A DNA stretch of 64,000 nt from Candidatus Babelota bacterium. Lineage in GTDB: Bacteria > Babelota > Babeliae > Babelales > Vermiphilaceae. Position 1 is the stretch's first letter; every line of letters starts with the position of its first letter. Below, one piece after another: positions 43,074 through 52,333 of this stretch. The DNA is taken from assembly GCA_029262575.1 (NCBI GenBank), contig JAJCZC010000013.1, positions 1 to 64,000 on the forward strand. Direction: 5' to 3'. Made by a program: the position numbers and the translations under genes. The notes below the pieces were generated by a model. It saw only the letters and a program-made list of their open reading frames with translations. It had not been told where the DNA came from and made no database searches.

Positions 43074-44018
43074 TTACACATCAGCAGGTGTTGCAAATTT
43101 GCCACCGCCAATCGCGATCTTATCGTTCAATTCCATTGGTTTATCAGTCGGTTTGATATGGAAATCACCAATTGGGAATATATTTTTAACCCATGGATGA
43201 TTTTTTGATGCAGGTTTATCGATGTTTCTTTCCACGACTACTAGGCCATTTTGATAGATCCTGAGATTAAAGTTAGGTGCAAACATGTCCTGTGTAGGGT
43301 TATCCACGAATGACCAAATTTCGGTCCATCTGTTTTGCATGCCAGGAATTTTACGATATAGGAAAGTGAGGATTGCTTGATTGTTTGGAAATTTACTGAA
43401 TTCTTTTTCGAGCTTTTGCTTATAGGCGCGAGCTTCTTCTGTTTCAGCATCAAGACCAGCAATGTTTCCAGCATTGATTATTCTTCTACGCAAATAGATT
43501 TGTAGAGGTAAGCCTTGCTGGGTTGTGAATGACACTAATGCACCAGCATTTTGTGCTGCTTGTGCAAGTTGTGCTGATATTTGTTTATTTACGCCAATGG
43601 TTGGTGCATCTTGGAGCGCTTCAACTTGTGCTAAGGTGAGGAATCCAGGGGCTTTAATGTTAAGTGCAGCTTTTGCATTAATTTTGCCTAGGTTAAAGTT
43701 GTCAACATTTGCAATCTTAGGTAATTCATTCGATCCGAATGTTGCAATGTCACCAGCTTTTGCTGCGATTGCCATGCAATTAGCTGTTTGGTTTTGAGAG
43801 AATGCCGCTTGAATATTACAGTTAACTGGATAGATAACAACGTTTCCGGGGCCATAGTTGTTGACGGTACCGTACATTCCGCAATCAATATTTTGAGTAC
43901 CATCTTGGTGTTGTTTACACTCGGCTTTAGCGGTTTTTACCGAGACGCTAAACCCAAAGCTAGCCTGAGTGGCTAATAAGCCATAAGCGATTAGGGCTAT
44001 TTGAAATTTATTTTTCAT
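43074..44018 (-). CDS. Exported protein with QDGxQNI / QAAFxQxQT motif
   Basis: The 314-residue protein has a signal peptide (IALIAYGLLATQASFG) and a mature N-terminus carrying KQHQDGTQNIDCGMYG and IQAAFSQNQTANC, shared with the 119-residue neighbour. A helical region (about 105-210) and a beta-rich C-terminal half (RWTEIWSF, FNLRIYQNGLVVVERN) follow. SD AGGAGA precedes the ATG at 44018. It is the first gene of the operon. Function unknown. Confidence 0.7.
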   Translation of the reverse strand: MKNKFQIALIAYGLLATQASFGFSVSVKTAKAECKQHQDGTQNIDCGMYGTVNNYGPGNVVIYPVNCNIQAAFSQNQTANCMAIAAKAGDIATFGSNELPKIANVDNFNLGKINAKAALNIKAPGFLTLAQVEALQDAPTIGVNKQISAQLAQAAQNAGALVSFTTQQGLPLQIYLRRRIINAGNIAGLDAETEEARAYKQKLEKEFSKFPNNQAILTFLYRKIPGMQNRWTEIWSFVDNPTQDMFAPNFNLRIYQNGLVVVERNIDKPASKNHPWVKNIFPIGDFHIKPTDKPMELNDKIAIGGGKFATPADV

Positions 44019-44228
44019 ATATTTCTCCTTGTTATAATCTTTGATACGTGATTTTTTGCCTTTTTTATCACATATCGTTAAAAATACTATCTATCTAATA
44101 ACAGATTAATTTATTTTGTTTCAAATTGTCAATAAAAAAGATGGGCAAAAGGCAGCGTATTGATAAAAAACACCTGGAGTAGCTGTTTTTAAATAGGTTG
44201 AGTTTGGCGAAATTAGGACTATGGTCCC

Positions 44229-44268
44229 AAAAAAAGACCACCTTTTTTAAAAAGATGGCCTTTTGGAG
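44229..44268 (-). terminator. Intrinsic terminator of the esterase operon
   Basis: On the minus strand a 7-bp stem (GACCACC 44236-44242 with GATGGCC 44254-44260, including two G-T pairs) is followed by seven T. It lies 18 nt after the stop at 44286. Confidence 0.8.
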
Positions 44269-44285
44269 CTAAAATAAAGTTTTAC

Positions 44286-46889
44286 TTAGGTGTTTATCTT
44301 AGCATGAGCATTATATACACTGATGAGCTGCTTAACATTGGTAATGTTTTTATCCGGGATATCCGCAGAGGTACCATTAAACTCAAGTTGAATGCCTGCC
44401 ACACCCGCTTGAAACATGTCATCAGTTAGTTCATCAACAATAGTCGCAACCTCTGCAAGGTTTGGCCTGCTAATGAGCCCCGATTCAAAAGCTACTTGAT
44501 CCATAAATGAGGCATTTTGTAGATAGGCGATTTTTGTTTCAGGTGTTGGGCTTAGGTTTGCCAGTTTGACCGGCTGAATTTCATATCTATCGGCAAGCAA
44601 GAAATCGCACAGTTCATCAAGGTTATCGGTGGTTATGCTATAGGGAGGAACAATGCTGTCCACATCAAATTCAGGTGTTGATTTCAAGATGCCGCGATTG
44701 ATTATGTTGGTATATATGGTGGATGAACTCACATCATTATCAAAATATGGTTCAGTTACACCTGGATTGAAGTTAGCTCTATTGATGATGCCAGCAGGTT
44801 GCGTGAGCGTGAACCCAAAAAGTGAGCGAGGCAAGTTGTTGGCAATGTTAAACATGGTTGGGTGCAGTAAGCGAATTTGACGGTTAACGTTTTCTGATCC
44901 CGTATTGCCATTACCAGGTATACCCATCATGCATATTGAGCTATTGATTGGGTCTTGCACGGTGCAAATCACATTGCCGCCGCCCAAACAGCGCGCACAT
45001 GGTGCATTGCATAAAAAGCGATAATTTTGGCACAAATCGAGGCCCATGAGTGATGCCGGTTCTTCATCCCCTGAAGCAATTGATTGATGAGAGAGGGTTC
45101 CTTTGTTAATCAGTATATTTGCATTGTTAACATTGGCCAATGAGGTTACGCTCCAGAAGTTGGCTACATTGGGCGACAATGCAAGGTTTTTATTAGATTT
45201 TCCATTGATGCCCATACCCACACCAAAAAAGCCTTCTCGGCCAATTTCAAATAATGTATCAACGCCGTCAAGGCAAATGGTGCAATCGACAATGTGATCA
45301 GCTAATGGTGTGAATGGGCCAGTGTTAGATGATTGTAATTGTGCTTTGGTGAATGGATCGCCAATTTGCAAAGCGCCGCCCTGTGTTGTGCTGGTGCCAA
45401 TGTGTATCGCCGCATTATCTTTGAGCTGGAACAGCACATTGGTTTGCTCAATAATTGGCGCCAGTCGTGTTGTTTGCACGCTCAAAATACTGCCATTGTT
45501 CACCTCAATTTTGGCATCATCGCATAATTCAATGGTCATATTGCCAACCAGTTTTGAGCGGATCTCTTGTGGGCAGGTCCCAGCGGTTGAAAATTGGCCT
45601 GAAATCATTCTGAATATTTGTGTTTGTCGTGAGTCATTTGGTGGGATAAATAGGAAGGTGTCATGATTACCACAATAGGCAATATATTCATTATCTACTG
45701 TATTGGTCATCAATATATCAGACATTTGTCGTGCGCCGATATTATTCCAAGGCTCAAAAACGCCAGCATCAAAATAGATAGCCTGTTTTTCGAGTGTGTC
45801 TAAATGGCTTTCAAGCAAAAAGAATGGATCACACGTTTTCCAAAGATCGACAACGCTTGCATTAAGCACAACCGATTGGGTAACCGTTGTGACAAAAGCT
45901 GGATTAAAAACATCATATACATCAAACATGCCATCAACTAAGGATGGTGTGCCATCGGGATTAACCACAATGGGCAGATCAACTTTAAACTCATCCAAAA
46001 ATGGTGTGCCACCTGTAAGATTAGGGCTAAAAACACTCGAAAGCACAAAAATAAACCATGCAAAACCTGCTGGCCCAGTGAGGCCTTCATTGCAGGGCGA
46101 AACTTTGCCTTCAGGGTTTTTATAGATGCCCGGCAAAAAAATACTATTCAGTGTATATGCCGGATAGGGTGGCAGAGGATCAAATGATTGGTTGTCGGTG
46201 AATGTGTAAGGTGCCGTTGCGCTTTGTGGTGCGAGTGCAGCAAATGTTTCAGGGTGTTTCATGCCCAAAAAGAGTGCACCATAGCCACCCATTGAGTGCC
46301 CAGTAATACCGCGAAAATTCCGGCTCGCGATGGTGTTATAGTTTGCATCGATATAGGGCACCAGTTCTTGAATGAAGTAGTCTTCATAGAGCACATTGTT
46401 TAATGGTGTGTTTTTATAATACGTGTTGCCATAAGATGGTGGTGTTGCCCCTGGAATCACGAGAGGGCATTCATCTCCGGGCGGGAAGTTTTGGCATGTC
46501 GGATCCGTGATACGGAAAGTTAGATCAAGGCTTGCATCCGGAAACACCACAATCATTGGCATGATGAGACCATTGTTGATGAGTGTGTCTAAGGTGCCTT
46601 GTATGTTTTGACTGACAGCAAATTCATTATTTAAATTACCTCCATGAAGCCAATAAACAACAGGATAGTTGGTTTGCGTATCAGCTGGATCATAGCCAGG
46701 AGGGAAATAGATGGTAAATAATCTTCTGCCTTCTGGCTGCACCGTGCGTTCTGGGATGCATGGTTGTTGCAAGTTTGTTGGTGATGGTGGCACTAAGGCA
46801 CTCACAAATCCAGTGGTTTCAACGGTTCCCTGCATGCCATAAAGCACGCGCATGGAACATGCTAAAATGAGTATTATTTTTTTATTCAC
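44286..46889 (-). CDS. Exported esterase (esterase-D type) with a large C-terminal extension
   Basis: The 867-residue protein has a signal peptide. An alpha/beta-hydrolase of the putative-esterase family covers about 25-430: YFPPGY, YPVVYWLHGGN (oxyanion region), MIVVFPD, GITGHSMGGYGALFLG with the nucleophile Ser, and YCGNHDTFLF with the probable His. The remaining 430 residues are beta-rich (IELCDDAKIEVNNGSIL, LQIGDPF) with a Cys cluster and a helical end. They may form a solenoid or passenger-type domain; I do not recognise it. It is the third gene of an operon with the barrel-like and 154-residue genes. Confidence 0.85.
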   Translation of the reverse strand: MNKKIILILACSMRVLYGMQGTVETTGFVSALVPPSPTNLQQPCIPERTVQPEGRRLFTIYFPPGYDPADTQTNYPVVYWLHGGNLNNEFAVSQNIQGTLDTLINNGLIMPMIVVFPDASLDLTFRITDPTCQNFPPGDECPLVIPGATPPSYGNTYYKNTPLNNVLYEDYFIQELVPYIDANYNTIASRNFRGITGHSMGGYGALFLGMKHPETFAALAPQSATAPYTFTDNQSFDPLPPYPAYTLNSIFLPGIYKNPEGKVSPCNEGLTGPAGFAWFIFVLSSVFSPNLTGGTPFLDEFKVDLPIVVNPDGTPSLVDGMFDVYDVFNPAFVTTVTQSVVLNASVVDLWKTCDPFFLLESHLDTLEKQAIYFDAGVFEPWNNIGARQMSDILMTNTVDNEYIAYCGNHDTFLFIPPNDSRQTQIFRMISGQFSTAGTCPQEIRSKLVGNMTIELCDDAKIEVNNGSILSVQTTRLAPIIEQTNVLFQLKDNAAIHIGTSTTQGGALQIGDPFTKAQLQSSNTGPFTPLADHIVDCTICLDGVDTLFEIGREGFFGVGMGINGKSNKNLALSPNVANFWSVTSLANVNNANILINKGTLSHQSIASGDEEPASLMGLDLCQNYRFLCNAPCARCLGGGNVICTVQDPINSSICMMGIPGNGNTGSENVNRQIRLLHPTMFNIANNLPRSLFGFTLTQPAGIINRANFNPGVTEPYFDNDVSSSTIYTNIINRGILKSTPEFDVDSIVPPYSITTDNLDELCDFLLADRYEIQPVKLANLSPTPETKIAYLQNASFMDQVAFESGLISRPNLAEVATIVDELTDDMFQAGVAGIQLEFNGTSADIPDKNITNVKQLISVYNAHAKINT

Positions 46890-46907
46890 GTTTCTTTATC
46901 CTTTTTA

Positions 46908-48701
46908 TTAATACATAACCATAATGCCTGCATGAGGCCCATGTTCTTGTGGGATATTAGTACCTGCGACCACCACATTATAGCCGCCAAAGATGCTCCA
47001 TTTAGGGCCATTATCATCAATTGAAGTGTCATAAAACACAGTGGTGCGAATTTTGTGGCTCACCACATGTGTGCGTTCTTTGAGCGGTTTTGTGCTCAGG
47101 TTAGCTTCATTGCCTAAGCAATCGATGGCGGTGCATTGTTTAAAGTGAATATTATTTTCACCTTTATCATATATTTCATAGCCAATATCAACGCCAAAGA
47201 TGCCCCGTTTGCATGGATACATAAATATGCTATCAAAGTGACCAAGATAATAACGCCAATTAATATCTGCTGGCAGTTGTGGGCAACCAATGTTTTTGAT
47301 GGTGGCATCTTCAAATGATGCGAGCACTTGCTCTTGGCGATTTGCAACCCATGTATAATATGAATTTGCGTTAAACATAAAGTAATCACACGGCTGCCAG
47401 CCCAAATGTAGGCCGAGTCGATATTCATAATGGCCGTTGTTGCCGGTTGGCCACAAAAATACATTGGTGGGATCTTTAATGCGTCGACCAGTTGGAAAGC
47501 GAATGCCAAACAATCCTTCAATATAAAGTTCGTCGATGGGTGCATACCGTGCAAAATATTCCGTTTGTGTGTCACCAACGCCTTTTTTGGCTTGCGGTGC
47601 AAAACAGTTGCAACATTGATTCATGAAAAAATCTTCCGTTGTTAGTCCGACAGTTTGCAGCAATTCATTCACATTATCGCGAATCACTTGTGCTGCTGGC
47701 ACTAAATCATTAGCATCAACGGTGGGCACAATCCATAATTCGGATTGGGTTGCTGCATCTTGTCCAAGTGGCTGATAACTTGTGCCATCCACAAAACGAT
47801 CACGATCATTCGCTGTTTGGCCGTTGCCTGGCAATGCGGGCAATGCTTGCGCTTGTGCAATTGGCAATGCAAATTGTCCTTCGGGCTTTGTGCCATCGGC
47901 ACGATGAATAACGGTCACCGGATTGCGTGCGTTGACGGGTAATGCTGGGTTATCGGTGACATTTTGATTGCTGATAGTGATTGGATTGTTTATATGCAGA
48001 TCATTAACATAGTCAACGAGTGGGAAAAGATTTTGCGGATTTTGGCATCCGATGGGAAGGCCAGATAAAAAATCTAAACGATAGGCATAACTTTCCACCG
48101 ATGCGCTGCCAACGTTTTCACGTTTTGTGCATACACGATTTTTTAGTGTTTTGCCGCAAAATAAACTTTCATCCTTGCAACAGTTGCCTGGATGAGTGAT
48201 CTCGAAGTTGCGATATGGCACGCTGCCACGTACACCAATGGACCAACAATCATTAATGCGACGCACAATTTGCAATGCAAACATGACGCCTTTATCAATA
48301 AACTTTAAGCATGGTTTAAGTACTGAGTTATCAAGGAGTGGTTGGCATGAAAGAGTTCGGTTTGTGCCATCGCCATTATAAACTGTTTTGGTAGCTGCAA
48401 CAGAAGTGGGTGAAAATGCATCTGCTCCGGTGAAGGTTGGTTGGCCAAAAATGATAGTGCTCAAAGGGCATTCGCCTTTTATGCGACAACATGGATCATC
48501 TGAAACATTGCAAAATGTTTTATTTGATGTGCGCTTGAATGGTTCAATCCAAGCTTTGACTGCCCAAGGTTTGCATGCATCAATGTGCAGAGGCATTAAG
48601 CGATATCCAGGATCATCGCGCATGAGAGGACTTCTAATTTCACGCGCGAATAATGTATGTGAGCATAGCAACAGCACTAAGCTCAACCTTTTTTTATTCA
48701 T
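46908..48701 (-). CDS. Cysteine-rich outer-membrane beta-barrel-like protein
   Basis: The 597-residue protein has a signal peptide (LSLVLLLCSHTLFA), many Cys, mostly paired (DPCCRIKGEC, GNCCKDESLFC, NQCCNCF), and many alternating hydrophobic strands with aromatic ends (YRLGLHLGWQPCDYFMFNANSYY, with the strand broken at turns). The chain ends in IMVMY, a hydrophobic/aromatic terminus as in outer-membrane barrels. Disulfide-rich outer-membrane proteins recall chlamydial envelope proteins, but I cannot claim homology. It lies 18 nt before the esterase gene, in one operon. Transport or surface-structure role is inferred. Confidence 0.65.
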   Translation of the reverse strand: MNKKRLSLVLLLCSHTLFAREIRSPLMRDDPGYRLMPLHIDACKPWAVKAWIEPFKRTSNKTFCNVSDDPCCRIKGECPLSTIIFGQPTFTGADAFSPTSVAATKTVYNGDGTNRTLSCQPLLDNSVLKPCLKFIDKGVMFALQIVRRINDCWSIGVRGSVPYRNFEITHPGNCCKDESLFCGKTLKNRVCTKRENVGSASVESYAYRLDFLSGLPIGCQNPQNLFPLVDYVNDLHINNPITISNQNVTDNPALPVNARNPVTVIHRADGTKPEGQFALPIAQAQALPALPGNGQTANDRDRFVDGTSYQPLGQDAATQSELWIVPTVDANDLVPAAQVIRDNVNELLQTVGLTTEDFFMNQCCNCFAPQAKKGVGDTQTEYFARYAPIDELYIEGLFGIRFPTGRRIKDPTNVFLWPTGNNGHYEYRLGLHLGWQPCDYFMFNANSYYTWVANRQEQVLASFEDATIKNIGCPQLPADINWRYYLGHFDSIFMYPCKRGIFGVDIGYEIYDKGENNIHFKQCTAIDCLGNEANLSTKPLKERTHVVSHKIRTTVFYDTSIDDNGPKWSIFGGYNVVVAGTNIPQEHGPHAGIMVMY

Positions 48702-48727
48702 GAGCTACTTTTTCCTTAACTAAATGG

Positions 48728-49192
48728 TTATGCAGGCAAACTTACTGCTTGCGTGGTTATGTTGGATGTGCCGCGTAGTTGAAATTTGAGACCATCGGCC
48801 AAAATTGAACCACCAGGTTGCATGATAATTTCCACGCTTTCGAATATGAATGTTTGTGTTGTTTGATCAAAAGAACGCGTATCCCACATGCCTGCATCAA
48901 CAATTTCGATCATGCCAATATCACTAAATTGTGTAACGCTTGTGATGGTGATTGTGTTTGATTGCGTCGGACGAAATGTGACCGTATCGCCCAGGCCAAA
49001 GCCGGCACCGGCAGTTATCAATTGGCACGTTCCTGGGCCATCAATATTGAGCGGTACATCAAGTTCGATAATGGCCGATTCATTAATTTCAGTTGGCATA
49101 GCGCAACTTAAACTTGAAGCTTGGATAGTGATCACTGCTCTGCATAAGTGAGTACAGCTGACAAGAAAAAAGAGCAATAGTTTTTGCTTCAT
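48728..49192 (-). CDS. Exported beta-rich protein, unknown
   Basis: The 154-residue protein has a signal peptide (LLLFFLVSCTHLCRA). The mature part is beta-rich with regularly spaced Ile/Thr strands (NTITITSVTQFSDIGMIEIV, FIFESVEIIMQPGGSIL), like a short beta-helix. Its TIELCDD/ILSVQT-type strands recall the C-terminal half of the esterase gene in the same operon. First gene of that operon, 26 nt before the barrel-like gene. SD GGAGT precedes the ATG. Confidence 0.6.
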   Translation of the reverse strand: MKQKLLLFFLVSCTHLCRAVITIQASSLSCAMPTEINESAIIELDVPLNIDGPGTCQLITAGAGFGLGDTVTFRPTQSNTITITSVTQFSDIGMIEIVDAGMWDTRSFDQTTQTFIFESVEIIMQPGGSILADGLKFQLRGTSNITTQAVSLPA

Positions 49193-49288
49193 AGGACTCC
49201 TTTATTATCTATAGTTTTTAATGATAAAACTATGTAGGTGAAGGGAGGAAGTCAATATATTGTCAAAAGGAATGGCGGAAAAGTAAAA

Positions 49289-49325
49289 CAAAAAAAATGG
49301 CACCTGCCTGTAAAGCCGGTGCCAA
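49289..49325 (-). terminator. Intrinsic terminator after cassette 2
   Basis: On the minus strand GGCACC (complement of 49318-49323) pairs with GGTGCC (complement of 49299-49304), followed by eight or more T. It ends the run of two tandem B-A cassettes. Confidence 0.9.
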
Positions 49326-49348
49326 AAATAATTTGAATAATGTTGCTG

Positions 49349-49909
49349 CTATGTGTTTATCGCGCGATCACCAAGTTCTGGGAGTTTATCAAAAAACACG
49401 CCATGATCGGTGAAAATCCATGAACCATCTTTATCAAGTTTTGTGATATGGCCTTTGTGCCTTACTTGTGGCCTTGTCCATGACTCTTTGTCTCCAATTG
49501 CCCAAAGTGAAAAACTGGTTGGGCTGTATTTGTCCCAACCAACGAGTCCAACAATTTCACCACTGGCTATTTGGACGCCTCCATCTGTGTGCTTTTGACA
49601 GATCCAATCTTTTTTATTGATGATAGTTGGTAAAGCACCTTGTCTGCCATATTGATCTCCTTTAAGTTGCATAGCCTGAGCTGGATTCTGAGGTCTGTAT
49701 AAGCAAATGCCTCCACGAACATTGGTCATACCTGATAGATTGAGCGGCACAGAGGAATTGTTATAGACAAATATTGCAGTACTCAATTTACCGTGACCAT
49801 ATTCTGTTCTGCGTGGCAGATGTGTGCGAATTTCGCTTAATTTACGTGTATGGGCTGTCTGCACATACACAAGTATCAGGGTTAGGGCGATAAATGAACT
49901 TTTTTTCAT
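49349..49909 (-). CDS. Secreted cassette protein, A-type (copy 2)
   Basis: The 186-residue protein has a signal peptide (FIALTLILVYVQTAHT). The A-type motif YNNSSVPLNLSG is followed by GGICLY, KKDWIC and ASGEIVGL; the end RHKGH and WIFTDHGVFF matches copy 1. The C-x(n)-WxC pair is shared with copies 3 and 4 and could form a disulfide. It lies 15 nt after B-type copy 2. Function unknown. Confidence 0.8.
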   Translation of the reverse strand: MKKSSFIALTLILVYVQTAHTRKLSEIRTHLPRRTEYGHGKLSTAIFVYNNSSVPLNLSGMTNVRGGICLYRPQNPAQAMQLKGDQYGRQGALPTIINKKDWICQKHTDGGVQIASGEIVGLVGWDKYSPTSFSLWAIGDKESWTRPQVRHKGHITKLDKDGSWIFTDHGVFFDKLPELGDRAINT

Positions 49910-49924
49910 TACGATTCCTTTTTT

Positions 49925-50428
49925 TTAGTATTTTTTAATTTGTAGGGCAAAGCGCGCATCTTTGAATGAAGGATAAAGCCATTTTTTCCAATTCCTGTAC
50001 TTTCCTTCGGAGTCAATCTCTAATAGGGTGTCGATCATTGGCTTAACTGGTGTATAGGCCGTCCATTCGCCTTTTTTATAATCGAGGAGATAACGGTTTT
50101 CCGCTACATTGCCGCGGGCGTATCTCCGTGGGTTAATAGCGTTGTATACACCTTCTAAGGATGTGTTATTGAGTGCTTTCAGTTGTTTTGCGACCACTTC
50201 ACTCAAGACCATGAGCTCTTGTGGGCGGCCACCCTTTAAGTTCATGGGTATTTCTATTCTGGCAGCAAGACTTTTAGGGGGTAATATTGCTATAATTTTG
50301 CCCGTTTTTGCATAAGGCCAAATATAAAGTTTTTGCATGCTGCCGTTACTAAAGTTGAATACTGCTGCGCCTATCGATGAGGATATGCAGGCAAGCATCA
50401 AGCTTAAATATGTTGTATGGGTTTTCAT
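49925..50428 (-). CDS. Secreted cassette protein, B-type (copy 2)
   Basis: The 167-residue protein has a signal peptide (LSLMLACISSSIGA), then FNFSNGSMQKLYIWPYA, ILPPKSLAARIEIP, LMVLS and WTAYTPV, aligning with the other B proteins. It lies 63 nt after cassette 3 on the same strand, so cassettes 3 and 2 may be one transcript. Function unknown. Confidence 0.8.
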   Translation of the reverse strand: MKTHTTYLSLMLACISSSIGAAVFNFSNGSMQKLYIWPYAKTGKIIAILPPKSLAARIEIPMNLKGGRPQELMVLSEVVAKQLKALNNTSLEGVYNAINPRRYARGNVAENRYLLDYKKGEWTAYTPVKPMIDTLLEIDSEGKYRNWKKWLYPSFKDARFALQIKKY

Positions 50429-50491
50429 CTAATGCTCCTTTTTTAGGTTAAAAACGATTTGTATTAGTTTACTTTTTTGTAAAGAATAAAC

Positions 50492-50869
50492 TTAAAGTTT
50501 ATCAGTTAGTTCTACTTCGCCGACATCTGTAACGATGGCATGTCCGTATCCTCTATTACCCGATTTATAAAGGATAGTTGATTTGAATTGGTCTCCTAGA
50601 GGATGCATCCACCCGCCTTTTTTAATGGCAGGGCTATTGTGTACATTCTTTAATATTGCTATGCCACCAGTTGGGATTACATTCGTTTCTTTGCATGCCC
50701 ATTTTTTTGATTGCTTGTTCCAAAGGCAAAGTTTACCTCCTGGTTGTCTGCCAGAAATTTTGAGCGGCACTGATTTATAGTTGTGTATAACTTGGTCAGC
50801 AAAAACATCAACATTTGCGTTGAGTGAAATTGCCGTAACTGCTAACGTAAAAATTATTAATTTTTTCAT
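50492..50869 (-). CDS. Secreted cassette protein, A-type (copy 3)
   Basis: The 125-residue protein starts at ATG 50869 (or 50875), chosen because the signal peptide begins there and AAAAGGA lies just upstream. The longer frame extends into the B gene without support. Motifs: HNYKSVPLKISG, GGKLCLW, KKWACKET and PTGGIAIL. It is shorter than copies 1 and 2 and lacks WIFTDHGVFF, ending with VTDVGEVEL. It follows B copy 3 by 16 nt. Confidence 0.8.
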   Translation of the reverse strand: MKKLIIFTLAVTAISLNANVDVFADQVIHNYKSVPLKISGRQPGGKLCLWNKQSKKWACKETNVIPTGGIAILKNVHNSPAIKKGGWMHPLGDQFKSTILYKSGNRGYGHAIVTDVGEVELTDKL

Positions 50870-50885
50870 GTTCATTTTCCTTTTT

Positions 50886-51467
50886 TTATGACTTAGCTTT
50901 TTTGATTCTTTTAGCTTTTGGCATAGCCTGATCAATAAGACGTTTAAAATAAGCGGCGTCATTTCCCGAATTTGGGAACCACTCCATTTCAACAACTTTT
51001 ATTGCATTGGTATCGGCTCCGATAGTTTTTTTGCCCACATTCTTTGAAGGATGGAAAGCTAAAAGTGCGTTTGGCACAAGGGCGGTTGTGTGGGTGCCAA
51101 ATCTACTTCCGTCTCTATCTACAAGGCCTGTACCTTTTAAATTATGTTCTTTTACTTTTTTATATTGGCCGTTTGCTAATTTTTGATAAACAGCAACTGT
51201 GGTTACGCCTTCCGGTACATTGATTTGTACCGATAAAGATCCAGGAGGAGTAACGCCAATAACTTTCCCTTTAGTTTGGTTATTGTATGGATGTACTGCC
51301 ATGGTGTGAGTGGTTGCGTTAGTAAAGATAAAGGGTATGATTCTTGCATCTCCAGCCGCCTTTGGGAATCGTTTCATATCGGTATTTGCCCAAACGTTAG
51401 GCCATGCTGATACTTGTCGTACACTGCATAGCGATAGAATCGAAAGTAATAATAATTGTTTCTTCAT
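50886..51467 (-). CDS. Secreted cassette protein, B-type (copy 3)
   Basis: The 193-residue protein has a signal peptide (LLLLSILSLCSVRQVSA). Motifs: FIFTNATTHTMAVHPY, GVTPPGSLSVQINVP, VAVYQ and LLAFHPSKN, aligned with the other B proteins. The tail is extended and basic (KAKRIKKAKS). SD AGGAGA precedes the ATG at 51467. First gene of cassette 3, divergent from cassette 4. Confidence 0.8.
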   Translation of the reverse strand: MKKQLLLLSILSLCSVRQVSAWPNVWANTDMKRFPKAAGDARIIPFIFTNATTHTMAVHPYNNQTKGKVIGVTPPGSLSVQINVPEGVTTVAVYQKLANGQYKKVKEHNLKGTGLVDRDGSRFGTHTTALVPNALLAFHPSKNVGKKTIGADTNAIKVVEMEWFPNSGNDAAYFKRLIDQAMPKAKRIKKAKS

Positions 51468-51568
51468 ATTTCGTCTCCTTTTTTTTTAGAAACCATACAT
51501 ATATTAACGCCTTTAGTTTTATGTTAACAAGAGGGGGGGGTAGAATGCAATGGTTTAGTAAAAAAGTG

Positions 51569-51776
51569 CAGGGCGATCGCTTAATAAACCTCGAATTTAT
51601 AGGTGTTTTTTACAGGTGTCGTATTATTTTAGCTATAAACCTCTGAAGTTTTTTTATTTTGTCATCCCAGGCTTGAACTGGGATGACAAAATGATGAATC
51701 ATTAAATTTAAAAGTGGAAGCCACATTGCAAAGCAAAAAACACCTATAAATTCGAAGTTATTTCCGCGATTGCCCT
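51569..51776. repeat. Nested-palindrome element (MITE-like)
   Basis: The 430-bp gap between cassettes 3 and 4 holds imperfect inverted ends of about 45 bp (51569-51613 and 51734-51776) with a 21-bp near-perfect core containing GAATTTATAGGTGTTTTTT. They enclose a perfect 14-bp hairpin: TTTTGTCATCCCAG, a 7-nt loop, and its complement (51657-51691). No transposase. A run of eight G (51532-51539) lies just outside. Confidence 0.85.
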
Positions 51777-51898
51777 GATCGCCAGGAATCATTTTATTGC
51801 ATATTTGAATTAAGTTGTGATAGGCTTAGTTTAAGGTATAAATGTATTTTTCAACATATAAATGTTCTCGGTTGAGGCTGAGATGAAAGGATAAAGCG

Positions 51899-52306
51899 AT
51901 GAAAAAAGTAGTAAGGTATGCAATTATAGCGTTGTTCTCTTTGGGGGGAAATAAATTAGTGGCCATCTCATCCCCCTACACAAATACGGTTATTATCTTC
52001 CGTAATCATACGGCAAGCCCATTGGTTGTTGCGCCATATGCGAATACGCTCCCCAAAGGAGCTATTGTGGTAAATGTGCCTGCGTATAGTTTAGCATTCA
52101 AGGTTTCTTTTCCATTAAGTGCAAGTGCGCTATCTGTTTATAAGCAGGATGCGCCAGGATCATACACCAAAGTATGGGAGGCTTCGTCTGACAGCCCGGT
52201 GGCCGGTCAGGAGTTCATTGCCTTTAATCCTGTTGTGAAAAAAGATGGAGCTTTGGTTTTATCAGATAAGATTGTAGTTAAAACGTATAAAAAAACAATT
52301 GCTTAA
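51899..52306 (+). CDS. Secreted cassette protein, B-type (copy 4)
   Basis: The 135-residue protein has a signal peptide (YAIIALFSLGGNKLVA). Motifs: IIFRNHTASPLVVAPYA, NVPAYSLAFKVSFP, LSVYK and FIAFNPV. It is the shortest B protein and nearest to a minimal form. First gene of the only plus-strand cassette; SD AAAGGATAAAG precedes the ATG. Confidence 0.8.
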   Translation: MKKVVRYAIIALFSLGGNKLVAISSPYTNTVIIFRNHTASPLVVAPYANTLPKGAIVVNVPAYSLAFKVSFPLSASALSVYKQDAPGSYTKVWEASSDSPVAGQEFIAFNPVVKKDGALVLSDKIVVKTYKKTIA

Positions 52307-52333
52307 AATGTATAAAAAATAGAAGGAATTATT

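Noticed and set aside
51610-51792. Minus-strand 60-codon frame
   Set aside because: It reads through the nested palindrome element; no start signal.
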